The position numbers were made by a program, and so were the translations under genes. From an uncultured Senegalimassilia sp. (lineage in GTDB: Bacteria; Actinomycetota; Coriobacteriia; Coriobacteriales; Eggerthellaceae), in contig NZ_CABQJR010000011.1 in the NCBI RefSeq assembly GCF_902464545.1, positions 3,165 through 67,164 of the forward strand: DNA of 64,000 nucleotides, written 5' to 3'. The notes beneath the pieces were generated by a model, which saw only the letters and a list, made by a program, of their open reading frames with translations, was not told where the DNA came from and made no database searches. Numbering within the stretch: the stretch's first letter is position 1; each line of letters opens with the position of its first letter. Shown piece after piece: positions 43,349-52,275 of this stretch.

Positions 43349-44344
43349 ATGACAGATTCAACGGATATCACGCTCACCGCGCCGCCAACCGTGAACATGG
43401 CGCTTGTGGTGGGAGCTGGCGATTGCCTGCTCCATTTAATCGAAGAGGCGTTCGATGCGCGTATCACGGTACGCGGCGATTCGGTTGTGCTCGAAGGTGA
43501 TCCAGTCGAGGTGCAATCCCTCATGGCGCTCTTCTCCGAGCTTTTCAAATTCGTTGAAGGCGGTGGAACCCCTGATCATGGGTTCATCCAGCGCGCGCTC
43601 GATCTTCTGCGCACGGCCGAGTTCACCCCGTCTATGCTTCGCGAGGACATCCTGCTCACGTATCGTGGGCGTGCGATCAGGCCGAAAACCGCCGGGCAGA
43701 AGCATTATGTGGACGCCATACGTAAAAACACCATCACCTTCGGCATTGGGCCGGCGGGCACCGGTAAAACCTACCTTGCCATGGCTATGGCCGTTGCCGC
43801 GCTCAAGCGCAAGGAAGTTGGACGCATCATCCTCACGCGTCCCGTTGTCGAGGCGGGGGAGAACCTGGGTTTTCTTCCCGGTTCCTTGAACGAGAAGGTG
43901 GATCCCTACATCCGCCCGCTCTACGACGCCTTGTTCGACATGACCGATATGGAGCGCGCGCAGCAGTTCATCGAGAGTAACGTCATCGAGATCGCACCTT
44001 TGGCTTTCATGCGCGGGCGAACGCTCAACGACAGCTTCGTCATCCTGGACGAAGCGCAGAACACCACGCCCGAGCAGATGAAAATGTTTCTCACGCGCCT
44101 TGGGTTCGGGTCGAAGATGGTCATCACCGGCGATATCACCCAGCTCGACTTGCCGCGCGGCGTTTCGGGCTTGAAGGGAATTGAAGATATCCTCGGCGGC
44201 ATCGAGGGCGTGTCGTTTTGCAGATTCTCGGGTAAGGATGTGGTTCGCCACTCGCTGGTGGCGGCCATCGTTTCGGCGTATGACCGCACACAGGCCAACG
44301 CCATGCAGAAGAAGGGCAGCAATGGACGTTCAAATCAACTATGA
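43349..44344 (+). CDS. phoH: PhoH-like ATPase
   Basis: 331 aa. N-terminal KH-like region, then a RecA-like ATPase: P-loop FGIGPAGTGKTYLAMAM (about residue 131) and Walker B DSFVILDEAQNTTPEQ. Role not settled; it is commonly next to ybeY and linked to RNA metabolism. ATG 43349 is chosen because a -10 directly precedes it; upstream in-frame codons give a non-homologous leader. Confidence 0.95.
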   Translation: MTDSTDITLTAPPTVNMALVVGAGDCLLHLIEEAFDARITVRGDSVVLEGDPVEVQSLMALFSELFKFVEGGGTPDHGFIQRALDLLRTAEFTPSMLREDILLTYRGRAIRPKTAGQKHYVDAIRKNTITFGIGPAGTGKTYLAMAMAVAALKRKEVGRIILTRPVVEAGENLGFLPGSLNEKVDPYIRPLYDALFDMTDMERAQQFIESNVIEIAPLAFMRGRTLNDSFVILDEAQNTTPEQMKMFLTRLGFGSKMVITGDITQLDLPRGVSGLKGIEDILGGIEGVSFCRFSGKDVVRHSLVAAIVSAYDRTQANAMQKKGSNGRSNQL

Positions 44345-44786
44345 TTACCGCGGCGATGACCTGAAGGACATGCCGCTTGTCGAACTCGCTCAGTTCGTGC
44401 TCGATCATCAGGAGAAGCCCCAGAACACCGAGGTGTCCTTGAGCTTTGTGACCGACGAGGAGATCGCCCGCCTCAACGAGCAGTATCGCGGAAAGGAAGG
44501 ACCCACCGATGTCCTGTCCTTCGAATGCGACGGCGTTGAGGATGAGCTTTCCGATATGGTTCCCGCAGGCTTCGGTGATGTCTACGAACTGGGAGACGTC
44601 GTCATCGCGCCGGATGTGGCCGAGCGCCAAACCCATGAGTTCGGCACCACATTCGAGCAGGAGGTCAGCCTGCTGTTCGTTCACGGTCTGCTGCATCTGT
44701 GCGGTTACGATCACATCGTCGAGGAGGACGCCAAGGTCATGGAGGCCTTAGAGGATGAGATCTTGGCCGCCTGGAATGCGCGATAA
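44322..44786 (+). CDS. ybeY: Endoribonuclease YbeY (rRNA maturation factor)
   Basis: 154 aa. The zinc motif HGLLHLCGYDH (about residues 122-132) is intact. It acts in 16S rRNA 3' end maturation and ribosome quality control. The ATG lies inside the end of phoH with AAGGGC upstream, so the two are coupled; dgkA follows after 5 bases. Confidence 0.95.
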   Translation: MDVQINYDYRGDDLKDMPLVELAQFVLDHQEKPQNTEVSLSFVTDEEIARLNEQYRGKEGPTDVLSFECDGVEDELSDMVPAGFGDVYELGDVVIAPDVAERQTHEFGTTFEQEVSLLFVHGLLHLCGYDHIVEEDAKVMEALEDEILAAWNAR

Positions 44787-44791
44787 CGGCC

Positions 44792-45220
44792 ATGGGCGAA
44801 ACATCCTCCGACAACAAGGCATTCATCCGTTCCGCCCAAACGAAGGAAAAGGGGCAGCGCTATAAGCTCACTTCCGCCTTCGCCAACGCCGGGCGCGGCC
44901 TTTTCGACGCGGTTCGCAGCGAACGTAACCTGCGCATCGACGTATGCATGGCCGTGGTTGCGATAGCGCTCGGCTTCGCGTTGCGCATTGATACCTCTTC
45001 ATGGCTTGCCGTTATCATATGCGTCGGCATGATGTTCGCGCTTGAAACGGTTAACACGGCCATTGAGGCCGTGGTCGACCTTGCAAGCCCCGGGTACCAT
45101 GAACTGGCTCGCCGGGCGAAGGACTGCGCGGCGGGTGCTGCGCTTGCAGGTGCCTTTGCCTCCCTTGTGGTCGGCTGCATCGTCTTCATCCCACCCTTGC
45201 TCGCCCTCATGGCATCGTAA
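44792..45220 (+). CDS. dgkA: Diacylglycerol/undecaprenol kinase family protein
   Basis: 142 aa membrane kinase of the DgkA type with three hydrophobic helices. The catalytic region is MMFALETVNTAIEAVVDLA (about residue 80), with RSERNLRID before the first helix. Gram-positive members mostly phosphorylate undecaprenol to recycle the cell-wall lipid carrier. The order ybeY-dgkA-era is conserved. Confidence 0.92.
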   Translation: MGETSSDNKAFIRSAQTKEKGQRYKLTSAFANAGRGLFDAVRSERNLRIDVCMAVVAIALGFALRIDTSSWLAVIICVGMMFALETVNTAIEAVVDLASPGYHELARRAKDCAAGAALAGAFASLVVGCIVFIPPLLALMAS

Positions 45221-45245
45221 ACAACCTTTTGAACCTAGGAGTCTT

Positions 45246-46196
45246 ATGGACCTCGACGCATATTTCGGACATGCCGCGCCCCCTTCGGGCGAAGGCTTCA
45301 AATCCGGTTTCGTAACGTTGATCGGCCGCCCCAATGCGGGAAAATCCACCCTGCTCAACACCATCATGGGCAAGAAAATCGCCATCACCTCGAACACCGC
45401 CCAGACCACGCGTCATCGCTTCCGCGCGGTCTACACGCGTGACGACATGCAGATGATCATCGTGGACACCCCGGGCTTGCACAAACCCCACGATGCGCTT
45501 GGCGAGGAACTCAACACCTCGGCGCTCAAGGCGCTCGAAGACGTCGACGTCATTGCCATGCTCATCGATGCCAGCAAGCCTGTCGGTCGTGGTGACGAGT
45601 GGGTTGCCGCTCAGCTTGACGGCCCGCATTGCAAACACGCGAAGAAGATCTGCGTCCTGTCCAAGGGCGACCTGGTCACCACTGAGCAAATGCACGAGCA
45701 GGCCGAGGCCGCCAAGAAGCTGGCGAACTGGGATGCCATGGTGGGGCTTTCCTCCGAATCCGGCTACAATGTGGACGCTTTCATCGAAGAGGTGCAGTGC
45801 TTCTTGCCCGAGGGGCCGGCATGGTTCCCCGCGGATATGGAAACCGACCAGCCCATCGAGGTCATCGTCGCTGAGTTCATCCGCGAGAAGATCTTGCGAA
45901 CGTTCCGCGACGAGGTCCCTCATTCCATCGGCGTCACCATCGAGCACATGGAGTATGAAAAGAAGAAGGACCTCAATCGTATCCTGGCCCGCATTTATGT
46001 GGAGCGCGATTCCCAGAAGGGCATCATCATCGGCAAGGGCGGTAGCGCCATCAAGCGCATCGGCCAGGAGGCCCGAGAAGATCTTGAGCAGCTGCTCGGC
46101 ACGCGTGTGTACCTTGACCTTATGGTGAAGGTCAAGAAGAACTGGCGCCGCGATGCCACGCAAATCCGCCGATTCGGATATGGTGAGGGTTTATAG
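45246..46196 (+). CDS. era: GTPase Era
   Basis: 316 aa. G domain with GRPNAGKSTLLN (about residues 27-38), DTPGLHKP and LSKGD, then a C-terminal KH domain (GIIIGKGGSAIKRIGQEARE) that binds the 3' end of 16S rRNA during 30S assembly. ATG 45246 gives MDLDAYFGH; a long in-frame upstream reading lies within dgkA and is rejected. Closed by the terminator at 46229. Confidence 0.97.
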   Translation: MDLDAYFGHAAPPSGEGFKSGFVTLIGRPNAGKSTLLNTIMGKKIAITSNTAQTTRHRFRAVYTRDDMQMIIVDTPGLHKPHDALGEELNTSALKALEDVDVIAMLIDASKPVGRGDEWVAAQLDGPHCKHAKKICVLSKGDLVTTEQMHEQAEAAKKLANWDAMVGLSSESGYNVDAFIEEVQCFLPEGPAWFPADMETDQPIEVIVAEFIREKILRTFRDEVPHSIGVTIEHMEYEKKKDLNRILARIYVERDSQKGIIIGKGGSAIKRIGQEAREDLEQLLGTRVYLDLMVKVKKNWRRDATQIRRFGYGEGL

Positions 46197-46228
46197 CAGG
46201 TTGTTTTCAGGTTTATAAGATATTTTGC

Positions 46229-46265
46229 GATTGAGGTGCCAAGTGGCACCTCAATCCTGTTTTTC
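46229..46265 (+). terminator. Intrinsic terminator after era
   Basis: GATTGAGGTGCC-AAGT-GGCACCTCAATC is a perfect 12-bp stem (46229-46256), followed by CTGTTTTTC. TACAAT at 46268-46273 may be the -10 of the next gene. Confidence 0.95.
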
Positions 46266-46317
46266 GGTACAATTTACGGGAATTCATACAGTAAGCACGC
46301 GCAAGGGAGTTTCAAGC

Positions 46318-48213
46318 ATGATCTGTCCTTCTTGCCACACGGAAAATCGCGAAGGCGCGAAGTTCTGCGACGAGTGCGGGGCCAAGCTGCCTCGTGCCGC
46401 CTTCGAGCAGATCGAAGGCGCGGAACCTGCCCAAGCGTTGAGCATAATCGGTGACGAGGAACCCGCCGAAGACGAAGCCGTCCCCGATGTGTGCGGTGCT
46501 GACCTCGAAAGCGCTGAAGCAGCAGATGGCGGTCAGGATGGCGAAGACGTCGATTCCGAACCCGTTGTGCAGCTCGACGGCGCGTCCGCGTCAGACGATG
46601 ACGCTGAAGATGCTGGTGATACTGCATACAGCAATGAAGAGGCAGTAGGAGAGGACGCCATCGATGCCGACAGCTCCGATATCGCCATGCAAGATGACCC
46701 TCAATCGCGGCAAGACGTAGCCGAAAGCACCCAGGAAGCCGAACAGGACGCGGCGAATGAGCTTGGTGAAAGCCACGGCGACGCCGATGATGTTGCGCAT
46801 CAGCGCACGCACGTGCTCGATCTTCCTGATATCCGCAATCTTGCCTTCGAGTCCGAGAAAACCCAAACGCTCGGCCCTAAGCCTGCTTCGCCGGCGATCA
46901 AATCGGGCTGGGAACCTGACCTGTCCGGCTTCGACGAGTTCCTCGTGTATCCCGGATATGTGCCTCCTAAGGCCGCCTGGCATTCAGGCGACACCATGCA
47001 GATGCCGCGCATCACCGATGCCGATCTGTCGCAGCAGAAGGATTTCATCGCGCCCGACCCCAACAAGAAGAAGCGCGACCGCAAGAAGAAGAAAGCCGAG
47101 AAGGCCAAAGCTTGCGAGTCCCAGCAGCAAAGCATTGGGCACGTTAAGGAAGCGGAGCAACCTGCAGCCAAGCCTGAGAAGGAGCATCCTAAGCACGCTG
47201 AAAAGGAAACCAAGCCCGTCGTTTCCGAAACGAAGTCGAAAGACGACAAGAAGCCGGAATCGAAGAGCAAGCGGCTTCCCGGGTCGAAGATCGCCGCCAT
47301 CGTGGCGCTGGTGGTGGTCCTGGCTGCAGGCGTAGCCGGAGGCGTTACGTATCAGATGGAGCTATGGGGCGGAAAGATCGTTCCCGACGTCACGGGCATG
47401 ACGCAGGCCGACGCTACATATGTGTTGCAGAACAAGGGCTTTGCGGTTCGCTCCACAACCGTTCCCTCCGATTCCACTGAGGGCCTTGTCCTGCTCATGG
47501 ATCCGGGCGCCGGCGCACGCCAGGAGGAGGGCGCCGAGGTCGTCATCCACGTGTCCACTTCTCGCATGGTTCCCAAGGTGGTTGGTTCCAGCAAGGACAG
47601 CGCATTGAAGGCCCTTTCGGACAACGGGTTCGAAAACGTCGATGTGCAGCTTGAGCGCTCTGATGAGCCGGAGGGCACCGTCCTTTCCATCAGCCCGGAG
47701 GAGGGGGAGAAGGCGAAGGCCTCCACCGGCATCACGCTCAAGGTGGCGCAGGCTTATACCGTGCCCGACGTTTCGGGCATGAGCTATAACGAGGCAGTGC
47801 AGGCGATCAAGGACGCTGGGCTGTCTTCTACAGCGGTATATGTGTATAGCGAGACCGCAAGCGAAGGGGCCATCATGGGCGTCGAGCCCGCTGCAGGCTC
47901 GAAGGTCCCCTCCGACACGGTCGTCGTCGTCTCGCTTGCGAAGTCCCGCGCCAGCGAGCTGACTGCCGCCGCGCGCTCATACCTCTCCTCGACCACGCTT
48001 ACCGCATCGGATGGGTCGTCGTTCACCGTATCCTCGGTCGACAACGTCTCTTATCAGGGCAACGACACGGTTGCCTTCACCGCATCGGGCAAGGCTTCCA
48101 AGTCGGTGACGGTTCTGGGGCAGACCATATCGGTCGCGGGGGATTCGAAACAGGTTTCGGGTACCGTTACCTTCGACTCCTCGAACAACGTCGCGTCGGT
48201 ATCGTTTAAGTAA
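46318..48213 (+). CDS. Zinc-ribbon, transmembrane and triple-PASTA protein, unknown
   Basis: 631 aa. Order: N-terminal zinc ribbon (CPSCHTENREGAKFCDECG, Cys3 to Cys21), a long acidic low-complexity region, a lysine-rich segment (about 240-320), one transmembrane helix (about 324-346), three PASTA repeats (about 351-542; VPDVTGMTQADA, VPKVVGSSKDSA, VPDVSGMSYNEA) and a C-terminal domain of about 90 residues. PASTA repeats bind peptidoglycan or beta-lactams in PknB-type kinases, but no kinase domain is present. The ribbon would be cytoplasmic and PASTA outside. ATG follows AAGGGAG. recO starts 3 bases later. Confidence 0.88.
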   Translation: MICPSCHTENREGAKFCDECGAKLPRAAFEQIEGAEPAQALSIIGDEEPAEDEAVPDVCGADLESAEAADGGQDGEDVDSEPVVQLDGASASDDDAEDAGDTAYSNEEAVGEDAIDADSSDIAMQDDPQSRQDVAESTQEAEQDAANELGESHGDADDVAHQRTHVLDLPDIRNLAFESEKTQTLGPKPASPAIKSGWEPDLSGFDEFLVYPGYVPPKAAWHSGDTMQMPRITDADLSQQKDFIAPDPNKKKRDRKKKKAEKAKACESQQQSIGHVKEAEQPAAKPEKEHPKHAEKETKPVVSETKSKDDKKPESKSKRLPGSKIAAIVALVVVLAAGVAGGVTYQMELWGGKIVPDVTGMTQADATYVLQNKGFAVRSTTVPSDSTEGLVLLMDPGAGARQEEGAEVVIHVSTSRMVPKVVGSSKDSALKALSDNGFENVDVQLERSDEPEGTVLSISPEEGEKAKASTGITLKVAQAYTVPDVSGMSYNEAVQAIKDAGLSSTAVYVYSETASEGAIMGVEPAAGSKVPSDTVVVVSLAKSRASELTAAARSYLSSTTLTASDGSSFTVSSVDNVSYQGNDTVAFTASGKASKSVTVLGQTISVAGDSKQVSGTVTFDSSNNVASVSFK

Positions 48214-48216
48214 CCC

Positions 48217-48993
48217 GTGGCGCAAAGCACCTACAATGCCCATGTGCTCGTGCTGCGTAAGACCAAGTTGGGGGAGTCGGACCTCATCTTGTCCCTGCTT
48301 GCGCAGGATGGCTCGCAGATTCGGGCCGTTGCAAAAGGGGCTCGAAAACCTACCAGCCAGTTCAGCTCCCGGTTGGAGCTGTATTCGCAGGCGGATGTGC
48401 TCTTAGCGCAAGGGCGTTCGCTCGATATCGTCAAGGAAGCGCGTTTGGTCGCCGGCAATGCCGCGCTACGTGAAAGCATGGAGCTTGCCGCCTGCGCGGC
48501 TCCCATCGTCGAGCTGCTCGATCGCATCACGCAGCCTGGTCTCGAGGTCCCAAAGCTGTTCCCGCTCACGCAAACGGCCCTCGATGTGCTCGCCTCGGCA
48601 GATTCCGCGCACGGGCCTGCCATCTGCGCAGCTTGGTTGCTCAAGGCGTTCGCGTTTCTGGGCATCCGCCCTTCGCTGGATCGTTGCTGCGTTTGCGGCG
48701 AGCCTTTGGCCTGTGAAGTGGGGAATTCGGCCCATCGAACCATAGCGTTCTCGTGCGGCGAGGGCGGTGTGGTGTGCGATGCATGTCGCGTCTCCGACGT
48801 TGCCGGCCTTGCCCCGGAAACGCTTTCCTGGGCAAGCGCGCTGCTGGGGATGCGTTTTTCGGATATCGCTTCGATTCAGCTCGATCAGTCGTGCGTCTTC
48901 GATGTGCTTCGCTTATGCCAAACCTGGGCGCAGATGCACGCCTCCATTCGCTTGAAATCGCTCAACTTCCTATTCACCTGCGGATTGTTTTAG
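48217..48993 (+). CDS. recO: DNA repair protein RecO
   Basis: 258 aa. N-terminal OB fold (AHVLVLRKTKLGESDLILSL) and a C-terminal helical region with a four-cysteine zinc site (CCVCGEPL and CDACRVSD). It loads RecA onto SSB-coated DNA with RecR. GTG 48217 is 3 bases after the PASTA-protein stop and has no good ribosome-binding site of its own, so reinitiation is likely. Confidence 0.93.
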   Translation: MAQSTYNAHVLVLRKTKLGESDLILSLLAQDGSQIRAVAKGARKPTSQFSSRLELYSQADVLLAQGRSLDIVKEARLVAGNAALRESMELAACAAPIVELLDRITQPGLEVPKLFPLTQTALDVLASADSAHGPAICAAWLLKAFAFLGIRPSLDRCCVCGEPLACEVGNSAHRTIAFSCGEGGVVCDACRVSDVAGLAPETLSWASALLGMRFSDIASIQLDQSCVFDVLRLCQTWAQMHASIRLKSLNFLFTCGLF

Positions 48994-49067
48994 GTGCTTG
49001 TCCAAATAGGGGCCGGTCCGTCTGCCGCTATGGCATACTTTCACCATCCAAGAGAGAGGAAACATAT

Positions 49068-49316
49068 ATGTACACCTATCGAACCAGGGGCGTATGCTCG
49101 CGAGAGATCCACGTCGATCTTGACGGCGACACTATCAAGCATGTTGATTTCGTCGGCGGCTGCGACGGCAACCTCAAGGCCATCGGCAAGCTGGTCAACG
49201 GCAAGAACATCGACGATGTTGCTGCCGTGCTCGAGGGCAATACTTGCGGTCGCCGTTCCACTAGCTGTGCCGACCAACTTGTCCATGCGCTGCGCGAGGC
49301 CCGTCAAGCGCAATAA
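49068..49316 (+). CDS. TSCPD domain-containing four-cysteine protein (TIGR03905 type)
   Basis: 82 aa. Cysteines in RGVCSREI, VGGCDGN, NTCGRRSTSC and TSCADQL match the four-cysteine family related to the TSCPD domain found at the end of some class II ribonucleotide reductases. Probably binds metal; role unknown. ATG follows GAGAGAGGA. Separate from recO by 74 bases. Confidence 0.88.
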   Translation: MYTYRTRGVCSREIHVDLDGDTIKHVDFVGGCDGNLKAIGKLVNGKNIDDVAAVLEGNTCGRRSTSCADQLVHALREARQAQ

Positions 49317-49365
49317 GCGCAGGCGGGGGTTTTGTGCGCAAGCTGTGCAGGTGGGTCCATTACAC

Positions 49366-49395
49366 TTGCGTGCAAGCGCTCCGTCATCGTATTCT
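49366..49395 (+). promoter_or_regulatory. Promoter of rpsO
   Basis: TTGCGT (49366-49371), 18 bases, TATTCT (49390-49395). The leader would be about 125 nt. Confidence 0.6.
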
Positions 49396-49417
49396 AGACC
49401 AGTTGCCGTATCGGCAG

Positions 49418-49519
49418 CCACTTTCAGCTTGGTCCCCATCCAGCATGGATCCCAGCGGAAAGCAAGTAGAGCGCAGCAACAGCTGCACGGAAGGCGGGCA
49501 AGTCCCGCAGGAAAGGTGG
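49418..49519 (+). promoter_or_regulatory. Structured rpsO leader, candidate S15 autoregulatory element
   Basis: CCACUUUC (49418-49425) can pair with GAAAgGUGG (49511-49519, one bulge), which holds the ribosome-binding site. Inside are ATCC/GGAT (49438-49450), GCAGC/GCTGC (49473-49486) and GCGGG/CCCGC (49494-49508) hairpins. S15 autoregulates its own mRNA in several bacteria through differing folds, so this is plausible but untested. Confidence 0.5.
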
Positions 49520-49526
49520 AGTTAGC

Positions 49527-49814
49527 ATGCCTAGCAAACTCAGCATCACGAAAGAGCGCACCGCAGAGCTGGTGGCCGAGTTCGGCGCCAACGAGCATGA
49601 CACCGGCAACCCGGACGTGCAGGTCGCCATCCTGTCCGAGCGTATCCGCAACCTGACCGAGCACCTGAAGACCCACAAGAAGGATAACCATTCCCGCCGT
49701 GGCCTGATGATGCTCATCGGTAAGCGTCGTGGTCTGCTCAAGTACATCAAGGAGCGCGACATCGAGCGTTACCGTGCCCTCATCAAGAAGCTCGGCATTC
49801 GCGACAACATCTAG
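49527..49814 (+). CDS. rpsO: Ribosomal protein S15
   Basis: 95 aa, slightly longer than the usual 89. The core is complete: TGNPDVQVAILSERIRNLTEHL, HKKDNHSRRGLMMLIGKRR and LLKYIKERDIERYRALIKKL bind the central domain of 16S rRNA. ATG 49527 follows AGGAAAGGTGGAG. Next gene is pnp, the common rpsO-pnp order, with a strong terminator between them. Confidence 0.97.
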   Translation: MPSKLSITKERTAELVAEFGANEHDTGNPDVQVAILSERIRNLTEHLKTHKKDNHSRRGLMMLIGKRRGLLKYIKERDIERYRALIKKLGIRDNI

Positions 49815-49820
49815 TCAACG

Positions 49821-49849
49821 AAAGCCCGCGCAGCGCTGCGCGGGCTTTT
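49821..49849 (+). terminator. Intrinsic terminator between rpsO and pnp
   Basis: AAAGCCCGCGCAGC and GCTGCGCGGGCTTTT form a perfect stem ending in TTTT. pnp expression then needs read-through or its own start; TTGACC at 49925-49930 with GAATAG 17 bases on is a weak candidate promoter. Confidence 0.9.
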
Positions 49850-49971
49850 GCATAGCGGTCGGGTATGCAAGGGCATGCCTGCTCGCGGCAAGCGGGAAAC
49901 GTGAGTACCCCTGGCCGAAGAAGCTTGACCGCACTACGGCGGTTAAGGAATAGAGAAGGAAAGAACACCAC

Positions 49972-52206
49972 ATGGAAAAGATCGTCGAGTCCTTCGAGCT
50001 GTACGGCAAGACCTACCGCTTCGAAACGGGCGAGCTGGCCAAGCAGGCTACCGGCGCTGTCCTGGTCACGCAGGGCGAGACCACCGTGCTCGTCACGGCC
50101 GTCATCTCCAAGGAGGAGAAGAACTACGACTTCTTCCCGCTTACCGTCGACTTCATGGAGAAGATGTACTCCGTCGGGCGCATCCCCGGCGGCTACCTCA
50201 AGCGTGAAGCGCGTCCGTCCGAGAAGGGCACGCTGACCGCCCGCATGATCGACCGTCCCATCCGTCCCGGCTTTGTCGACGGCTTCAAGCGTGAGGTGCA
50301 TATCGTCGCCACTACGCTCGTGTGCGATGGCAAGAACGCTCCTGACTGCATCTGCGTCGGCGGCGCTTCGGCAGCCCTTATGATCGGCAGCGCCCCGTTT
50401 GACGGCCCTGCGGCTTGCGTGCGCATCGCCCATAACCCCGAGACCGACGAGTTCATCGTGAACCCCACCTACGAGGAGCAGGAGACCTCCGATCTCGAGC
50501 TCACCATTGCAGGTACCGCCGACTACATCTCCATGGTCGAGGCCGGTGCCAACGAGGTTTCCGAGGATCTTATGCTGCGCGCCATGGACTTCGGTCAGCA
50601 GGCCATCGCGAAGTTCTGCGAAGCCCAACAGCGCTTCCTCGATCGTTGCGACATCACCCCGGTCGAGTGGCCTATCCACGTTGCCGACCCGTCCATCGAC
50701 GAGCGCATCTCCCCGTTCTTCGACGAGATGTCCCAGGCTCTGAGCGATGCCGATAAGCAGGCTCGCATGGGCAAGGTCGAGGAGCTCAAGACCCGCATCA
50801 AGGAAGAGTGCTTCAATGAGGAGGAGCTTGCCGCTTGGGGCTCCGACATTGCCGCTGCCTTGAAGTCGCTTGAGAAGAAGGCCATGCGCGCCATGGTCAT
50901 CGAAACCGGCGAGCGCGCCGACGGCCGCCGCGCCGACGAGATCCGTCCGCTGCACATCGTGCCCGGTTATCTGCCCCGCGTCCACGGCTCCGGTCTGTTC
51001 CAGCGCGGCCAGACCCAGGCGCTTTCCATCGCCACGCTCGGCATGCTCAACGAGTGGCAGCGTCTTGACACCATCGACCCGGCCGAGGGCAAGCGCTACA
51101 TGCACCAGTACAACTTCCCGCCGTACTGCACCGGCGAGACGGGCCGCATGGGCGCTCCGAAGCGTCGCGAGGTCGGCCACGGTGCGCTGGCTGAGCGCGC
51201 CCTGCTGCCGGTGATCCCCTCTGAAGACGAGTTCCCCTACGCCATCCGCGTGGTTTCCGAGATCCTAGAGTCCAACGGCTCTTCGTCCATGGCTTCCACC
51301 TGCGGTTCCACGCTGGCGCTGATGGATGCGGGCGTGCCGATCAAGGCTCCGGTCTCCGGTATCGCCATGGGTCTTATCAAGGAAGGCGACGACATCGTCA
51401 TCCTCTCCGACATCCAGGGCATCGAGGACTTCCTCGGAGATATGGACTTCAAGGTCTGCGGTACCGAGAAGGGCATCACCGCTTTGCAGATGGACAACAA
51501 GGCCAAGGGCCTGTCCACCGAGATCCTCGGCCGTGCGCTCAAACAGGCTCACGAAGGCCGTGCGCACATCCTGAAGGCCATGCTCGCCGAGCTGCCCGAG
51601 CCCCGCGCAAGCCTGCGCGACACTGCTCCGCGCATCGAGACCATCCATATCCCCGTAGACAAGATCCGCGACGTCATCGGCTCCGGTGGCAAGGTCGTGC
51701 GCGGTATCCAGGACGAAACCGGCGCGCAGATCGACATCCAGGAAGATGGCACCATCCATATCGCCGCCATCGAGGGCCCGGCTGGCGAAGCCGCCAAGGC
51801 CATGATCCTCGGTATCGTCAAGGAGCCCGAGGTCGGCGAGATCTTCGAGGGCGAAGTCGTCGGCATCAAGGACTTCGGCGCCTTCGTCAAGCTCACCCCC
51901 GGCAAGGACGGCCTGCTGCATATCTCCCGTGTGGCAAACGGTCGCGTCGGCTCGGTCGAGGACGTGTTGAAGCTCGGCGACACTGTCAAGGTTCAGGTCC
52001 TCGAGATCGACCCCAAGACGGGCAAGATCTCGCTCGATCGTCTGGACAAGCCGGAAGCTCCCGAAGGCAGCGCACCTGCTCCGCGCGAGCATCGCGGGCA
52101 TGAGCGCCATGAACGCCACGAGGGAGGCAAGCGCGAAGGCGGCCAGCGCGACGTGCGCCCCGGTCGTGCCAACCGCACCCCTCGTCGCCGTCATGAATCC
52201 CAATAA
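49972..52206 (+). CDS. pnp: Polyribonucleotide nucleotidyltransferase
   Basis: 744 aa phosphorolytic 3'-5' exoribonuclease. Two RNase PH-like domains flank a helical domain. KH domain (RDVIGSGGKVVRGIQDETG, about residue 565) and S1 domain (GEVVGIKDFGAFVKL, about residue 628). The last 50 residues are a His/Arg/Gly-rich tail (EHRGHERHERHEGGKREGG), unlike the usual short end, and could bind RNA or metals. ATG follows GAGAAGGAAAG. Followed by its own terminator. Confidence 0.97.
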   Translation: MEKIVESFELYGKTYRFETGELAKQATGAVLVTQGETTVLVTAVISKEEKNYDFFPLTVDFMEKMYSVGRIPGGYLKREARPSEKGTLTARMIDRPIRPGFVDGFKREVHIVATTLVCDGKNAPDCICVGGASAALMIGSAPFDGPAACVRIAHNPETDEFIVNPTYEEQETSDLELTIAGTADYISMVEAGANEVSEDLMLRAMDFGQQAIAKFCEAQQRFLDRCDITPVEWPIHVADPSIDERISPFFDEMSQALSDADKQARMGKVEELKTRIKEECFNEEELAAWGSDIAAALKSLEKKAMRAMVIETGERADGRRADEIRPLHIVPGYLPRVHGSGLFQRGQTQALSIATLGMLNEWQRLDTIDPAEGKRYMHQYNFPPYCTGETGRMGAPKRREVGHGALAERALLPVIPSEDEFPYAIRVVSEILESNGSSSMASTCGSTLALMDAGVPIKAPVSGIAMGLIKEGDDIVILSDIQGIEDFLGDMDFKVCGTEKGITALQMDNKAKGLSTEILGRALKQAHEGRAHILKAMLAELPEPRASLRDTAPRIETIHIPVDKIRDVIGSGGKVVRGIQDETGAQIDIQEDGTIHIAAIEGPAGEAAKAMILGIVKEPEVGEIFEGEVVGIKDFGAFVKLTPGKDGLLHISRVANGRVGSVEDVLKLGDTVKVQVLEIDPKTGKISLDRLDKPEAPEGSAPAPREHRGHERHERHEGGKREGGQRDVRPGRANRTPRRRHESQ

Positions 52207-52227
52207 GCTGTATATAAGATAGCTAGC

Positions 52228-52258
52228 GATGGCGGCCGCCTTAGGCCGCCATCTTTTC
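52228..52258 (+). terminator. Intrinsic terminator after pnp
   Basis: GATGGCGGCC (52228-52237) pairs with GGCCGCCATC (52244-52253), followed by TTTTCT. The dapB ribosome-binding site TAAGGAGG follows at once. Confidence 0.92.
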
Positions 52259-52275
52259 TAAGGAGGAGCTTCAAC

